This document shows positions 1-10,251 of a stretch of DNA of 64,000 nucleotides, in pieces. Under the pieces are notes generated by a model. It ran no database searches and was not told the DNA's origin. It saw only the letters and a program-made list of their open reading frames with translations. Location of the stretch: NCBI GenBank assembly GCA_963760985.1, contig CAVXFM010000012.1:143758-207757 (forward strand). The letters run 5' to 3'. The stretch comes from JACRDG01 sp963760985. GTDB taxonomy: Bacteria > Desulfobacterota > Desulfomonilia > Desulfomonilales > Desulfomonilaceae. How positions within the stretch are numbered: position 1 is the stretch's first letter; the number at the start of each line of letters is the position of its first letter. The position numbers and the translations under genes were made by a program.

Positions 1-318
1 CTCCGTGTGAGTCGGACTCACCTAGCCTTGGTATTGGAACGAGTTTTGACGTCCGTGACCCATGAAACGATGGTTCGGCTGACACCACCAAAAAGGAACC
101 CTGGCTGGCCCCCCCACAAGCCCCCTGACAGGCAAAGCAGTCCTGACGTTGCCGAAGAAAAGCCCTCTTTGCCCCCCGTACAGGGTACTCTACCACTCCA
201 TTTCTCGTCAATCAAAATGCTCACGGTCATCTGTCACCTGAACACAGGTAGTGTTGAGCCCAAGGAAAGGACCAGGACAGGGTCACGTTCATGCACGGGA
301 ATTTTCGTTTTCGGTCGC
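1..318. other. non-coding left flank
   Basis: No reading frame here looks like a protein. The stretch lies beyond the 3' end of the decayed ISKra4-like transposase and probably holds one end of that element, but I could not identify its terminal inverted repeat. Confidence 0.4.
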
Positions 319-1840
319 TCAACGTGAACTGGCCGTAAGGACGGACAGTATGAGCCCCGAGCCAAGAACCTCGTTTTCTTGACTTAAGTTGGGAAGGCGA
401 TCTACACCCTCATGGCCGATCACAGCGGAGCTTGAATCCTGAATGCCGTAGAGTCGCAGTCTCTCCTGCTGACGCCTGTACGTCCAGAATTCGTCCCAGT
501 CTTTGTTGATGTGAACGGCTCTCAGACGCATCATACTTTCTGCTCCCCGGAGCGTCCAGCTCATCCCCGTAAGCTCCAATCTGTCGTTTATGAGATTCCG
601 ACAGGCTCCTTCAATCACCCCGCTGCCCACAGGATAGCCTTTGGCCAAACAAATCTCGTACCGCAGGTGCTTGCGGTTCCGGTCGAGATATCCGATCACT
701 TGTTCGACGCAACGTCTCTTGGCACCGGAGAGATCTTGCTTGCTCAGCATCTGCTTGAGCCCGCCGATAAGCCTGCCGGCTTTCCCATTGAGGAGCATTC
801 TCAATCGTTCAGTCACAAATTGTCTGGCTTGTGGACTACCTTCGTCATGGAAGCACTGAGCGGCTTCTCTCAGGTGCTCCAGAACGTGAAAGATGTCCAG
901 CACGAAAAAGGCTTTGGGGAAATATTTGTACACCAGGCTCCACAGAGAACTTTTCTCCGTCCAGAATACAGACCAGCTGGTTGCCTTCAGGCAATCGCTG
1001 ATCCACGGCCTTCTTGAGACGGATCACCGTCTTTTCCGGTTCATCGGTGAAGCTGCCCCATGTAAACTTGTTTTGCGGTTGTGGCCAGGAGTCAGAACCA
1101 CCCTGGTCCGAAACCTCCTTGAGGATGCAGCCGGCAGTGCGGACGTGACGTGAAGTGACATAGGTTGAGATCACGGTCGCCATCTTCTTCTTTCCGGGCT
1201 TGTCGGGATTGGAAGGAGGTGCCTCGGGACCGGCGTCGCCTCCCTGGGGCTTACGAATAACAATGCCCTTCTTGTCTACGGTGGCCACCGTCACCATAGC
1301 CTCCGGACAAACGTCCAGCGGTGCCTTCTCTTCGTAGAATCGTTCCGCCTCATCGCAGACGTCCCGTACAATGCTCTCCAAGGAGCGAATCGGCATCTGC
1401 AGGGGAAAGAATGAGCACAGAATGTCCAGCGCATCCTCCTAACTCATCTTGACCGCTCACCGGGAAGAGAACTCCTGAACCAGGTAGGAATAGCCTCTCT
1501 CCGGCAGGTTAAGCTCTCCATCCAAAGGAAAGGCCCCTGGTGAGCCGGCCGCGTGATAGTAGGCTCTCGTGATAAGGACAGCACCGAAGATGGACCGATA
1601 TGCACAGCTCCGGTCACGCACATACGGACATCGGTTCCCATCGGCATCAATGATCTCCTTGCCCGCATATCCGCTTCCCTTCTCGGCCACAAATTCCTCA
1701 AGAGCCGCTCTCCCGACCGCCATCACCAGGGAGAGGAGGTGTCTCTCCACGTCCCTGATCTCCATCGTTTGTGCCAGCCCTCGCACAAAGGCGAGAATCT
1801 CATTGACCAGCGAGGCCACGTCGGATATTGGTCTTTCCAT
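319..1840 (-). pseudogene. ISKra4-family transposase, decayed
   Basis: This was a cut-and-paste DDE transposase of the ISKra4 type. The N-terminal part (1840 to 1457), a middle part (1396 to about 945) and the C-terminal part (about 944 to 319) are all recognisable, ending in the typical block VIEGACRNLINDRLELTG followed by a WTLRGAESMMRLRA-like stretch. The first two parts are in the same frame but separated by two in-frame stops, TGA near 1457 and TAG near 1438. The second falls where a tyrosine is expected in SYEDALDIL. A 1-nt insertion near 944 (AAGTTCTC instead of AAGTCTC) then shifts into the frame with VYKYFPKAFFVLDIFHVLEHL-like sequence. Two nonsense codons plus a frameshift mean the element is dead. 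A second ISKra4 fragment lies near 49.5 kb on the plus strand. Confidence 0.85.
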
Positions 1841-1978
1841 CTCCGGTCCTCCTCAGGGATACATTCGTTCGCAAACGCCATGTACCCTGTTCGAGGACCG
1901 GACACCACTACTTTCTCGTAGCTATCTGACCGGTTTCACTTGATTCATCCTTGACAGGAAATCCCGGCACCCTACGAA

Positions 1979-2358
1979 ATGTATGATTTCGGATTCAAGA
2001 CCCTGATATGGACGACCAAGAGGCAAAAGTTGACTCTGGACCAGAAGGTCTACCGTAAAAGTGACGTGATCAAAGGGAGAATTGTCTTTGAATGCGTGGA
2101 GGATCCCAAAAATCCTTTCTCCGGCAAGAAGGCTCCTCGCATCATCAAGGTCTTCGGCGTCTTTAAGACGATTCTTGAATGATCGGAAACAGCAACGCCG
2201 AGGTTCCAGGACTAATGGCAGCCTTCGCTACCACGAATTCACTATCCAGCCTGACGATCTCGGTTTCGATGCTGAGGTTGTCATTGCTCTCGTGAAGAAT
2301 CCTGAGGCGGCCGCCCACCACAAACCTAAAGGGCAGTATTATTTGGTACGGGGATGGC
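1979..2358 (+). pseudogene. small unassigned protein, apparently frameshifted
   Basis: Two consecutive frames read like one protein of about 125 residues. The first (1979-2182) contains KVYRKSDVIKGRIVFECVE and then RIIKVFGVFKTI. The second, starting about 2185, contains YHEFTIQPDDLGFDAEVV and KGQYYLVRGW. The alternating beta-strand pattern and the DVIKGRI segment faintly recall arrestin-like or immunoglobulin-fold proteins, but I do not recognise a family. The shift lies between about 2165 and 2205. It ends against the convergent DUF1254 gene. Function unknown; it could be a remnant. Confidence 0.35.
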
Positions 2359-2374
2359 CCAGACAACCATCCCC
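2350..2374. terminator. hairpin between convergent genes
   Basis: GGGGATGG and CCATCCCC form a perfect 8-bp stem with a 9-nt loop. On the plus strand a run of five T follows about 14 nt later, so it is only an imperfect intrinsic terminator. Its position just beyond the stop of the minus-strand DUF1254 gene suits a bidirectional transcription stop. Confidence 0.4.
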
Positions 2375-2388
2375 AAGTCTGCAACTTT

Positions 2389-3927
2389 TTACTTCACTAA
2401 CTCAATCTCACCTGGCTTCCACGTCTTGTTGAACCAGGGTTCAAGTGGGCCATAGAGACGCAGGATCATGAACCAGCCCTTGCCGGGAATCGTCTGAACC
2501 CAGTTGCTTTCCTTGCCCGCTGGAGCTTTCGGTCCGAAATAGACATCGACCGAGCCGTCCTTGTTGACGAGCAGATCCTTGTTCTGGCTGCTGACGCTGG
2601 GGAAACGCTGGTCGGTCTGGACCATGGAGCGCGTCTGGTTGTCATACACGATGACCGACCAGAAGTCTTGGACCGGAACATTCGGCGGGAGATGCAGCTT
2701 GTAGCTGTTTCCGCCCTCGAACGGCTTGCCGTCCGCGTCCTGAGCGCACCAGGGATATTGCGAACCTTTTCCGACCATTTTCTCCGCCATGGCCGGTGTG
2801 ACACCTGTGGCGATATAGTAAAAGAAGATAGCCCCGTCCAGATTGGCCACGCCTGGTGACTTCTCGAACTTGTACCCGCCGAAGAAGGGCAGACGCCATG
2901 GGCTGTCTGGATAGAAGAAAGCGTCCTTATCCCGAATCCTGAAGGCGATCGCTCTCGCAGTCACGCTGCCAATCTTCGCGGCTTCCGTCAGGATTGTTTT
3001 CATCCGCGCGTCGGGATTGAAGGGCTTGCCCTTCTCGATGCCGATCGAGGCAAATAGGCCTAGTGTGGTGGGATCACTCCCCTCGCTTGGTTCTTCCTGA
3101 ATGGCTTCGTTCAGGAGACTCCAGAAGGTATAGTCGCTGGGCGGGACAAAGTTGGAGGGAATGCCGGAGGCATTTACGAACTTCATCGCTGGAGGATTGG
3201 CCGCATCGGAAAGCTGATAGATCTTGAGATGTTTCTTGACCGCCGCGACGCCGGGTTTGCTCGAGCCATCGACCAGAAAGGAGCGGAAGGGCATCCAATT
3301 GCCGTACGTACTCGGCCGCACGACGAAATACCCCTCAGGCACTTTACCTGTGTAGCCTGGAGGCAGGATCAGATACTTGCCTCCTTTCCCTTTGTCAGCG
3401 CCTGTAATACCGATATCGGCAACCCAGCGATACCAGAAGTCATCGATGAGACCCAGGACCATTGGCGGGACTTCTACGACCAGCGGTCCTTTTTTCGTGT
3501 CAAGCCAAATGAAGCTGTATATGGTGTTGTCATTCGCCGTCAGTTCTACGGTTTTTGAATCAACAAGGTCTTCCCAAATAACATCCGTCTGGTTTACCGG
3601 TCCGAACTTACGGAGCGTGGCACGCATACCGACCTGATTCACGATCGGGATGGCAAGCAGGTAGGCCTGCAGCGCACGCGATGCATCCAGGTTGTCATAG
3701 ACCTTCTTCGTGGTCGCGTCATCAGGATAGCCGTAGTGCAGGTTCAGGGTGCCGATGGATGTTTCGAGTCTGTCCGGCACCATGATGCCAGGCGCGATGG
3801 GCGTGGTCATCTTGTACTCTCTTGCATCAGCGCTTTTTATGCCTTGCTGCTCTGCGCTGGTAGCGGCAGCCACTGCGGCTATGGCGATAAACGCGACGCA
3901 GAAAAGCAGTTGCTTATGTGGAAACAT
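2389..3927 (-). CDS. secreted DUF1254/DUF1214 protein
   Basis: A 512-residue protein with a Sec signal peptide (about residues 1-25, a hydrophobic run ending in alanines) followed by a DUF1254 region (roughly 70-200) and a C-terminal DUF1214 region. The end holds the family-typical pattern FWSVIVYDNQTRSMVQTD and then SVDVYFGPKAP and NWVQTIPGKGWFMILRLYGP. Family members are exported and their biochemical role is unknown. The start is well supported: AGGAGG lies just upstream of the ATG. It is transcribed divergently from an AraC regulator, which makes local control plausible. A paralogue of the same architecture lies at 39.4 kb beside an arylsulfatase. Confidence 0.9.
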   Translation of the reverse strand: MFPHKQLLFCVAFIAIAAVAAATSAEQQGIKSADAREYKMTTPIAPGIMVPDRLETSIGTLNLHYGYPDDATTKKVYDNLDASRALQAYLLAIPIVNQVGMRATLRKFGPVNQTDVIWEDLVDSKTVELTANDNTIYSFIWLDTKKGPLVVEVPPMVLGLIDDFWYRWVADIGITGADKGKGGKYLILPPGYTGKVPEGYFVVRPSTYGNWMPFRSFLVDGSSKPGVAAVKKHLKIYQLSDAANPPAMKFVNASGIPSNFVPPSDYTFWSLLNEAIQEEPSEGSDPTTLGLFASIGIEKGKPFNPDARMKTILTEAAKIGSVTARAIAFRIRDKDAFFYPDSPWRLPFFGGYKFEKSPGVANLDGAIFFYYIATGVTPAMAEKMVGKGSQYPWCAQDADGKPFEGGNSYKLHLPPNVPVQDFWSVIVYDNQTRSMVQTDQRFPSVSSQNKDLLVNKDGSVDVYFGPKAPAGKESNWVQTIPGKGWFMILRLYGPLEPWFNKTWKPGEIELVK

Positions 3928-4238
3928 TCGTCCCTCCTCCTTTCCATTTTTAGATGATTTGGGAAGTCTACGCCACGAGGCACCTCAAAACGGAGATAAC
4001 TAACTAATATTAAGTCATCTTCCTGCCAGCTCCCTCAGGCATTGTCATAACGGTTTGCGCGTCAAACACAATTGCAGAGGTCCGTTGGTCACAGCAGTGT
4101 ACGGATTACTCAGCGGCCTAATACCACTTGATATTTCCCTCCTTTCCGGCCATTCCGAAGCAACCGGTAGACCGGCATTCGCCTCGGAGGTTGTCGAATT
4201 ACTTGACTTACGAATACCTTGCTCGATACTATGGTCAC

Positions 4239-5273
4239 ATGTCTATCCGAAATCCGCAAGAAGCTGATAATAGTGGAGATGGTGAACCAGGAGTAGACTT
4301 GTTTCCCGCAGGATTCGTTTTCGATTTGACCACCAACGATTTCGACGAGATCGTCGCTATCGCCCCGAACTGGGATCACGAGCACTTGAAACTCGGTCAA
4401 GGACCCTGCAAAGGCAGGTTGCATGCCATACATACGGCTCGCCTGCAGATTGCTACGGCTTCCTGGAATCCGGGAATCATCAGCAGGGGAAGTGCCCCGA
4501 AGCGAGCGATAACCCTGGCTATGCTCCTCCGCAAGACCGGCCCAGCATCATCTCAAGGCGCAGCGTTTGAACAGGACCAGATGATATTCCTTCAGCCCGG
4601 GCAGGAGTTCGAGTTTTCGGCAGTGGGGAGTTGCAAGCTACTTGTGGTGGTGGTCCGAGAGGAATTGTACCGGAGTTACACTCTTGCCCGTTACGGAGAA
4701 CGATCTTTCCCAAAGGACAGTCGAGACCGTCTCCTTCTGGGGCCGGTGTCAAATCCGGCGTCTGTAAACCTCATGTGGGAAGGGCTGCTGGATGATATCA
4801 GCCGACATAAGGCAATCCTCTCCGAGTCTGTTTTCGCTCGCTCCATCGAAGAGCAGGTCCTTGAGCGGCTTCTTAGTCGGGTCTTAGTGGGGGCGGCTCC
4901 TCCGCCGGGACCGAATCGTCATCTAGCAGCTAAAAAGGCCAAAGATGTCATATTTGCTCATGCGGATGATCCGTTGCTAATTACCGATGTTTGCCAGGCC
5001 GTCGGAGCCCATGAACGAACACTTCTCTTGGCGTTCAATGAAGTCTTCGGCATGCCGCCACAGGCGTATCTGAAGTGCTTACGCCTTAACCGTGCAAGAC
5101 AGCGACTTTTGGGATCATCGAAAGATGAGACCGTCACCGATATTGCCTTCCGGTGCGGTTTCAGGCACTTAAGTCGCTTTTCCGCGGATTACCGAAAAAT
5201 GTTCGGCGAATATCCTCGTCGCACACTGATTGCCAAGGCCGGCTTCCATGAAAAGCACAATCCGACGGGGTGA
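4239..5273 (+). CDS. AraC-family transcriptional regulator
   Basis: The C-terminal ~100 residues form the two helix-turn-helix motifs of the AraC/XylS family: ITDVCQAVGAHERTLLLAF, then FGMPPQAYLKCLRLNRARQ, then VTDIAFRCGFRHLSRFSADY ending in FGEYPRRTL. The ~240-residue N-terminal part is a sensor region I cannot match to a ligand. The frame is open from 4128, but the extra 37 residues are low-complexity and not family-like, so I prefer the ATG at 4239, although no strong ribosome binding site precedes it. It is divergent from the DUF1254 gene at 3927, the obvious candidate target. Confidence 0.85.
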   Translation: MSIRNPQEADNSGDGEPGVDLFPAGFVFDLTTNDFDEIVAIAPNWDHEHLKLGQGPCKGRLHAIHTARLQIATASWNPGIISRGSAPKRAITLAMLLRKTGPASSQGAAFEQDQMIFLQPGQEFEFSAVGSCKLLVVVVREELYRSYTLARYGERSFPKDSRDRLLLGPVSNPASVNLMWEGLLDDISRHKAILSESVFARSIEEQVLERLLSRVLVGAAPPPGPNRHLAAKKAKDVIFAHADDPLLITDVCQAVGAHERTLLLAFNEVFGMPPQAYLKCLRLNRARQRLLGSSKDETVTDIAFRCGFRHLSRFSADYRKMFGEYPRRTLIAKAGFHEKHNPTG

Positions 5274-5400
5274 GCCGTATCCGTTCGGCGATTTGAGCCG
5301 GGCTTTTCGTCGAGACATTTAAGATTCTGACCTTCCTCCAAAATCTGTTCGGATACTGTGACAGTCCAGGGCAGTATCCGGACTTCGACGGGAGGTCGAA

Positions 5401-5763
5401 ATGAAGCCCTGTAAATACCGTATGGAACGAATCAGCGGGAAGCTTGGTCTTGCGCAGACTAGGCTGCTCCCGCTCTCTCAATTGAACGCCAATCGCATCG
5501 ATTCGGCTCTTTGGTCGGCGGATGATAAGGTAGGCAAGACCTTTCCTATCCGGTCTGAACGATTCATGCGCCCAGGTGCTGTTATCGTTGTCAACTTCGA
5601 TGCCTTCACATACGGGTACTACGAGGCCGACGAGCCGGAGCGCAATGAACTCCTTACCAAAGGCCGGTATCGACGCTGGCTCATTTCCTTCCAAACTTAT
5701 GGCGTCGTAGCCCGAAACCCCAGAGCCAACATCGGCATGATCTACGGTTTACCCACCGAATAG
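5401..5763 (+). CDS. hypothetical protein, 120 aa
   Basis: A GGGAGG ribosome binding site 6 nt before the ATG supports translation. The protein is soluble, with no signal peptide, and has segments such as GAVIVVNFDAFTYGYYEADE and ANIGMIYGLPTE. I recognise no family. It follows the AraC gene by about 130 bp on the same strand. An opposing frame (5161-5694) overlaps both this gene and the AraC 3' end and lacks comparable support. Confidence 0.5.
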   Translation: MKPCKYRMERISGKLGLAQTRLLPLSQLNANRIDSALWSADDKVGKTFPIRSERFMRPGAVIVVNFDAFTYGYYEADEPERNELLTKGRYRRWLISFQTYGVVARNPRANIGMIYGLPTE

Positions 5764-5888
5764 CCTTTCCCGAACTCCCTATTCCCCGAACTTCTTATCG
5801 AATCTGTAGCGAGCCATCTATGGCTCTCAGACCTGCGTTTGCATGCAATGACGCTCTTTTCCCATTTTCTCAAGAAGGGAGAGTATGT

Positions 5889-6200
5889 ATGATAGACAGT
5901 GACAAGCAGCGTCGCTGGTGGTTTGCGAACCATCCGGAGTACAGCGAGGCTCTTGCAAAAGTGATTTTTCGCAGTCCGGCAGTGCCGATAGGCTCGCGTC
6001 TCTGGCAAAGCCGTGATATTCTGCTTTCAGTAAGACGCAAGCTTGTTGTAGGAGACGCCTGTGAAGCTTGGCAAAGCAATATCATGGTTGAAGGGGACGT
6101 TGCAGAGATGTCTGTTTCCCGGTCTGGAGGAGTGTTGGAGCACTATTTTGACTGCCAAGGAGCAGCAGCTTGTATCCATTCTGGAATTGGTTGGGGTTGA
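5889..6200 (+). pseudogene. short unassigned reading frame running into a transposase
   Basis: An ATG at 5889 preceded by AAGGGAG opens a frame beginning MIDSDKQRRWWFANHPEYS. The first ~50 residues look like real protein, but the tail overlaps the transposase gene and becomes low quality. The likely history is a gene truncated by the DDE element that starts near 6060. Family not recognised with confidence. Confidence 0.3.
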
Positions 6201-7167
6201 AGGATTTGTGCTGCGCAAGGTTGACAGCCACTGGTTGGGAAGGAAGCCCCGTGACCGTGAACCAATAGCACGGTCTTTTGTGGCCAAGGCCGTTTATGGG
6301 TATCCGTTTACCAGCAGCTTGATTGAGGCGCTTAAGACTACGCCGAACGTGCGTCGAATCTGCGGATTCAAGAGGGTCTCGGACATCCCGGACCAGTCAA
6401 CGTTCTCCCGGGCATTCAAGGAATTTGCCGAGAGCCAGCTTGGTGAAAGGGTGCATGATGCTCTGGTGGAGCGGTATTTGAAACCTGAATTGGTGGGCCA
6501 TATATCCCGTGATGCGACAGCCATAGTAGGCCGCGAGAAACCGATGAAGAAGCCTCCAAAGGAGAAGCCTGCTCCCAAGAAAAGGGGACGTCCGGCCAAG
6601 GGAGAACAGAGAGATGCCAAGGAGCAAACACGCATTGAGAGACAGGTTAGTCAGTCAGTCGCACAATCTCTTGCCGAATTGCCCGTATTCTGCGATCGCT
6701 GCAGTAAGAAGAACTCCAAGGGATTCAAAGAGACCTGGATTGGCTACAAGTTGCATGCAGATGTTAACGATTGCGGGCTGCCCGTCAGCGTTGTGCTGAC
6801 CGCCGCATCAGTACACGATAGTCAGGTAGCCATACCGTTGATGAAGATGAGCAGTGCCAAAGTCGACTATCTCTATGATCTGATGGATTCAGCCTATGAT
6901 GCAGGGCCGATTTACGAAGTCAGTAAGAGCCTTGGTCACGTTCCCATCATCGACAAGAATTCGCGTGGTAAAGAGATCATCCCCATGGCTCCTCACGAAG
7001 CGGCCAGATATAACGAACGGACTGCCGCAGAGCGGTTCAACAGTAGGATAAAGGAAGAATTCGGCGCAGGCAATATCATGGTACGAGGTGCGCAGAAGGT
7101 AATGATGCACTTAATGTTCGGAGTGGTTTCTGTCTTTGCTGACCAGTTGCTAAAACTGGCAACCTGA
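6061..7167 (+). CDS. IS4/IS5-type DDE transposase
   Basis: An intact 368-residue transposase starting at GTG. It contains an N-terminal DUF772-like dimerisation region (residues ~40-150, with SDIPDQSTFSRAFKEF), a lysine/proline-rich linker (~165-195), and a DDE catalytic core. The first aspartate sits in ISRDATAIVG, the second in YDLMDSAYDAG, and the glutamate in ERTAAERFNSRIKEEFG. It catalyses excision and insertion of its own element. Terminal inverted repeats were not identified by eye, so the element's borders are unknown. Confidence 0.85.
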   Translation: MKLGKAISWLKGTLQRCLFPGLEECWSTILTAKEQQLVSILELVGVEGFVLRKVDSHWLGRKPRDREPIARSFVAKAVYGYPFTSSLIEALKTTPNVRRICGFKRVSDIPDQSTFSRAFKEFAESQLGERVHDALVERYLKPELVGHISRDATAIVGREKPMKKPPKEKPAPKKRGRPAKGEQRDAKEQTRIERQVSQSVAQSLAELPVFCDRCSKKNSKGFKETWIGYKLHADVNDCGLPVSVVLTAASVHDSQVAIPLMKMSSAKVDYLYDLMDSAYDAGPIYEVSKSLGHVPIIDKNSRGKEIIPMAPHEAARYNERTAAERFNSRIKEEFGAGNIMVRGAQKVMMHLMFGVVSVFADQLLKLAT

Positions 7168-7337
7168 CCTTTCACAATCAACCTGTCATATTAGGCGACT
7201 AGCCAGATAGGCACCCCCCAAAAGACGGACAACTGTCCTCAAAACTTGCTGAATCGGTATTAGAGCCTGGTTTAGCTTCCTAATATCACATCTTCTGCGC
7301 TTGGCCGGCACCTGTCACTCGTCATCATCAAGGCATT

Positions 7338-7637
7338 TTGCAAGAGGCTCAGATTTATGTGGGAAACCTATCTTTCGATTCCAGCGAGGCAGATCTCAAG
7401 GGCCTGTTTGCTACGTACGGAGAAGTGGAATCCGCCAAGGTCATCACGGACCAGTTTACCAGCAAGTCCCGGGGATTCGGATTCATTGAAATGTCCAACC
7501 GCGAAGAGGGTCTTAAGGCGATCCAGGAACTGGATTCCAAGGATCTCGGCGGCCGGGCCCTGAAAGTCAATGAGGCTAAACCCAAGACCGACTCTCGGGG
7601 CGGTGGCGGACGCAACGGCGGCGGATCCCGCTGGTAA
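7338..7637 (+). CDS. RRM-domain RNA-binding protein
   Basis: A 99-residue protein with one RNA recognition motif: RNP2 is IYVGNLSF near the N-terminus and RNP1 is SRGFGFIEM around residues 47-55. The tail is glycine/arginine-rich (RGGGGRNGGGSRW). Such small single-RRM proteins bind single-stranded RNA and are common in cyanobacteria and delta-type proteobacteria, where some respond to cold. The only start in frame is TTG at 7338, with a weak AAGG upstream; a frameshifted or longer N-terminus is possible but the RRM is complete. Confidence 0.9.
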   Translation: MQEAQIYVGNLSFDSSEADLKGLFATYGEVESAKVITDQFTSKSRGFGFIEMSNREEGLKAIQELDSKDLGGRALKVNEAKPKTDSRGGGGRNGGGSRW

Positions 7638-8308
7638 TTGCTGGTTTGTAAATTAGCATGAGAACCGGGCAAGGGTTCGCAGCCCCTGTCTATTTCCCAG
7701 TTCACAGTAATTGTTATCTGCAAGAAGGAACCCTTGGGCACGCATCGGAATCGAGCCCAAGGGGCCTTGCATATTTTCACAACGGTCATTCTCGCTCGTG
7801 GAAACCCGCGGTTTGCATTCCTGCAGGCCCTGAGCACATTGCTGCTGCACGAGGGCCTCATGCTAGGCCGGACCGTCCTGAAGCATTCGTCTTCTTGGTC
7901 CCCTGCCTCAACTTGAGACCCTGAAGAAGTCACCGGTGGGTGGGATCTCCTGCTTTGCATCAGCATCCAAATGGGATATCTGTTAGCTAAAGAGTACGAA
8001 CTGAGAGACTGCCGACGACGTCCATCCGTTTTGTGTTCTCCCCTCTGACGCTTTAATCCGCTCTCCAAACATCGCTATTTGACCGGAGTTTCCGCCGGAA
8101 CAGTAAACAAACGCGGTATCATACGTGATATCAGTAGACTAAAATGAGTCGGGCTGAACCCCTAACATTGCTGCTACATTCTGAACCTGAATCTTGCAAG
8201 CGGGGAGAAAGAAAGGGTGAGATGTGAAGACCTTGCTTTTCGAAGTCCCCTGAATCTGATAGGATTCTGGTTGATCAAGGGCCGTAATCTATCAAGAAGG
8301 CAGGGGAC
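7638..8308. other. non-coding stretch before IS1380
   Basis: About 670 bp without a believable gene. The right part must contain the left end of the IS1380-type element; I could not define its inverted repeat. Confidence 0.4.
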
Positions 8309-9658
8309 TTGGGAAGTATGAAGCAAAGACAAGGACTGGGCAAGGGCAAAAACAAGAGGAAGATCACTCCGAAGCCTCGGTATTCGGAGAAGCGGTTGAC
8401 CAGCCGTGCTGGTTTGATCCCAATGAGTCGTTTCATCGACAAGCTGGGAATCGAAGGCATGATCGACCGGATGGTCACCATAATCCGCGGCAAGAATACC
8501 GATTACGAGTTGGGAATGATCTTCAAGGCGATTATGTTGGGGGTCATTTCCGGTAGCCGCCACCTCTCGGATGTGGTGCGACTGGGCATGGATGAAGCGT
8601 TGATGAAAACGGAGGGTTGGGAGAGCTTTCCCGTACTCAGCTCAATCACTCGAGTATTGAAACGCTTCGAGTTCCGCAACTGTATTGAGTTTAGCGAGAT
8701 CCAGAAGAAGATCCGTCAGAAGGTCTGGGACAAGAAGTGGTATGGACGGATCGACCTGGACTTGGATTCCTCATCCAAGAGTGCGTACGGCCACCAGGAA
8801 GGAGTAGCCAGGGGGCACAATACCGAGCGCTCGCACAAGCCCATGCTCAACCCGTTGTTTGCGTTTATTGCTCAGACGGGGGAATGCCTCAATGCCTGGC
8901 TCAGGCCGGGCAATACGCACAGCGCTCACGGCAGCGTCGAATTTTTTAAGGAGTGCCTGGCGTTGCTTCCCAAACAGGCATGGAAGGTGGTTGTCCGCGC
9001 GGACTCGGCTTTCTTCAGCGGATCTTTTGTCCGGATGCGCGAAAAACACGGATGCGGATATGTGGTCAAAGTAAAGATTCGGAACTGGAAAAGGCTGTGC
9101 GCAGGGCTAAACTGGCAAAAGGTCCGTGGACGAGAGGATCTGTGCACTGCTGAATTTCATCATCACGTTAAGGGTTGCAACAGACCACGTCGATTTGTTG
9201 CTGTTCGACGTTTGGTGGGCATGCAGACTCCCGAGAAAGATGGCGTGTTGTTCCCTATCCCTGAATACAGCTACGGTCTTTGGGTGACCAATCTGGGGCT
9301 GACACCGTTGAAGACGGAGCGGTTCTACAACAAGAGAGCCGTAGCGGAGAATCTCATCGGCGCCGGGAAAAACCAGATGGCCTTTGGCTCCATGCTGGTT
9401 CACAAATTCTGGGCAAACCATGCCCTCCTCCAAGCTGCGGTATTGGCTTACAACGTGATGATTTGGTTCCAGCGCACGGCACTTGATCCTCATCGATGGC
9501 GTGAAAGACCAAATACATTGAGAGGGTGGCTGATATACTTGGCGGCTAGGCTACTGTATACCGATAGGAAGTGGGTCCTGGCATTGAGTAGCGGCTATCC
9601 GGACAGAGAAGAGTGGAACCGAATGGAAACCCGTCTAGCCGTTCTCACTCTCTCCTAG
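8309..9658 (+). CDS. IS1380-family transposase
   Basis: An intact 449-residue transposase. The N-terminus is basic (KGKNKRKITPKPRYSEK), followed by a helical region and the DDE core: DLDLDSSSKSAYG carries the first aspartate, VVVRADSAFFSG the second, and AVAENLIGAGKNQMAFG the glutamate, all typical of IS1380. The C-terminal WANHALLQAAVLAYNVMIWF helix is also conserved. The gene has no frameshift, so the element could still be active. Borders not determined. Start may be the ATG at 8309 or the one at 8318. Confidence 0.92.
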   Translation: MGSMKQRQGLGKGKNKRKITPKPRYSEKRLTSRAGLIPMSRFIDKLGIEGMIDRMVTIIRGKNTDYELGMIFKAIMLGVISGSRHLSDVVRLGMDEALMKTEGWESFPVLSSITRVLKRFEFRNCIEFSEIQKKIRQKVWDKKWYGRIDLDLDSSSKSAYGHQEGVARGHNTERSHKPMLNPLFAFIAQTGECLNAWLRPGNTHSAHGSVEFFKECLALLPKQAWKVVVRADSAFFSGSFVRMREKHGCGYVVKVKIRNWKRLCAGLNWQKVRGREDLCTAEFHHHVKGCNRPRRFVAVRRLVGMQTPEKDGVLFPIPEYSYGLWVTNLGLTPLKTERFYNKRAVAENLIGAGKNQMAFGSMLVHKFWANHALLQAAVLAYNVMIWFQRTALDPHRWRERPNTLRGWLIYLAARLLYTDRKWVLALSSGYPDREEWNRMETRLAVLTLS

Positions 9659-10251
9659 AATCGGCCGCCTTTCAAGAAGGTCCAAGCGATCAAAGGCAGT
9701 AGTGCGTCCAAAATAGAATTTCACAGGCTTCAAGGACCTGTTCTTTGTTCCTTCAACGTCCTGATTATCGCTATCGTGCCACATCGACATCCTGTCGTAC
9801 CACGATTATGCCCGATAAGGTGCAAAATTGAAATGCGCGGATAGTCCGAATCGGTCAACTCGACTACTTGCAAAATCCAGGGATCTCTGCGACCCTGGCA
9901 TCAGCGAGGTCAAAGGATCTGAACTGCCGGGAGCAGCGATCTCTCGTTCTATGGCCCATCCAATCGATGCCTTGAGAACCAGACATCGTCATCACCGAAC
10001 CATCGACCGTTCGGAGGAGAAACTCGATCGGATCGAGGGGAAATTCCGAAAAAAAACTCCTCCAAGAGGCACTCCCGCCATTTTTCAACTCACCTCAGAC
10101 GATAGTGAAACCCCTGAGCGCTCACGTGGCCATGAAGTCCGCCTGGGGCAGGCCAACCGAGCACCCCCCTCCAACAGTCCGGCCCGTTTCTCGCCATCGA
10201 TTCCGGGTCTCGCAGAAATTGCCCCGACTGGATCGGAGACCGGCAGCGAAT
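9659..10251. other. non-coding stretch
   Basis: About 590 bp between the IS1380 transposase and the 3' end of the giant gene. A 162-codon frame on the plus strand has low-complexity, arginine/proline/serine-rich content and I do not regard it as a gene. Confidence 0.45.

Noticed and set aside
5161..5694. Minus-strand frame of 177 codons
   Set aside because: It overlaps the conserved end of the AraC gene and a plus-strand frame that has a good ribosome binding site.
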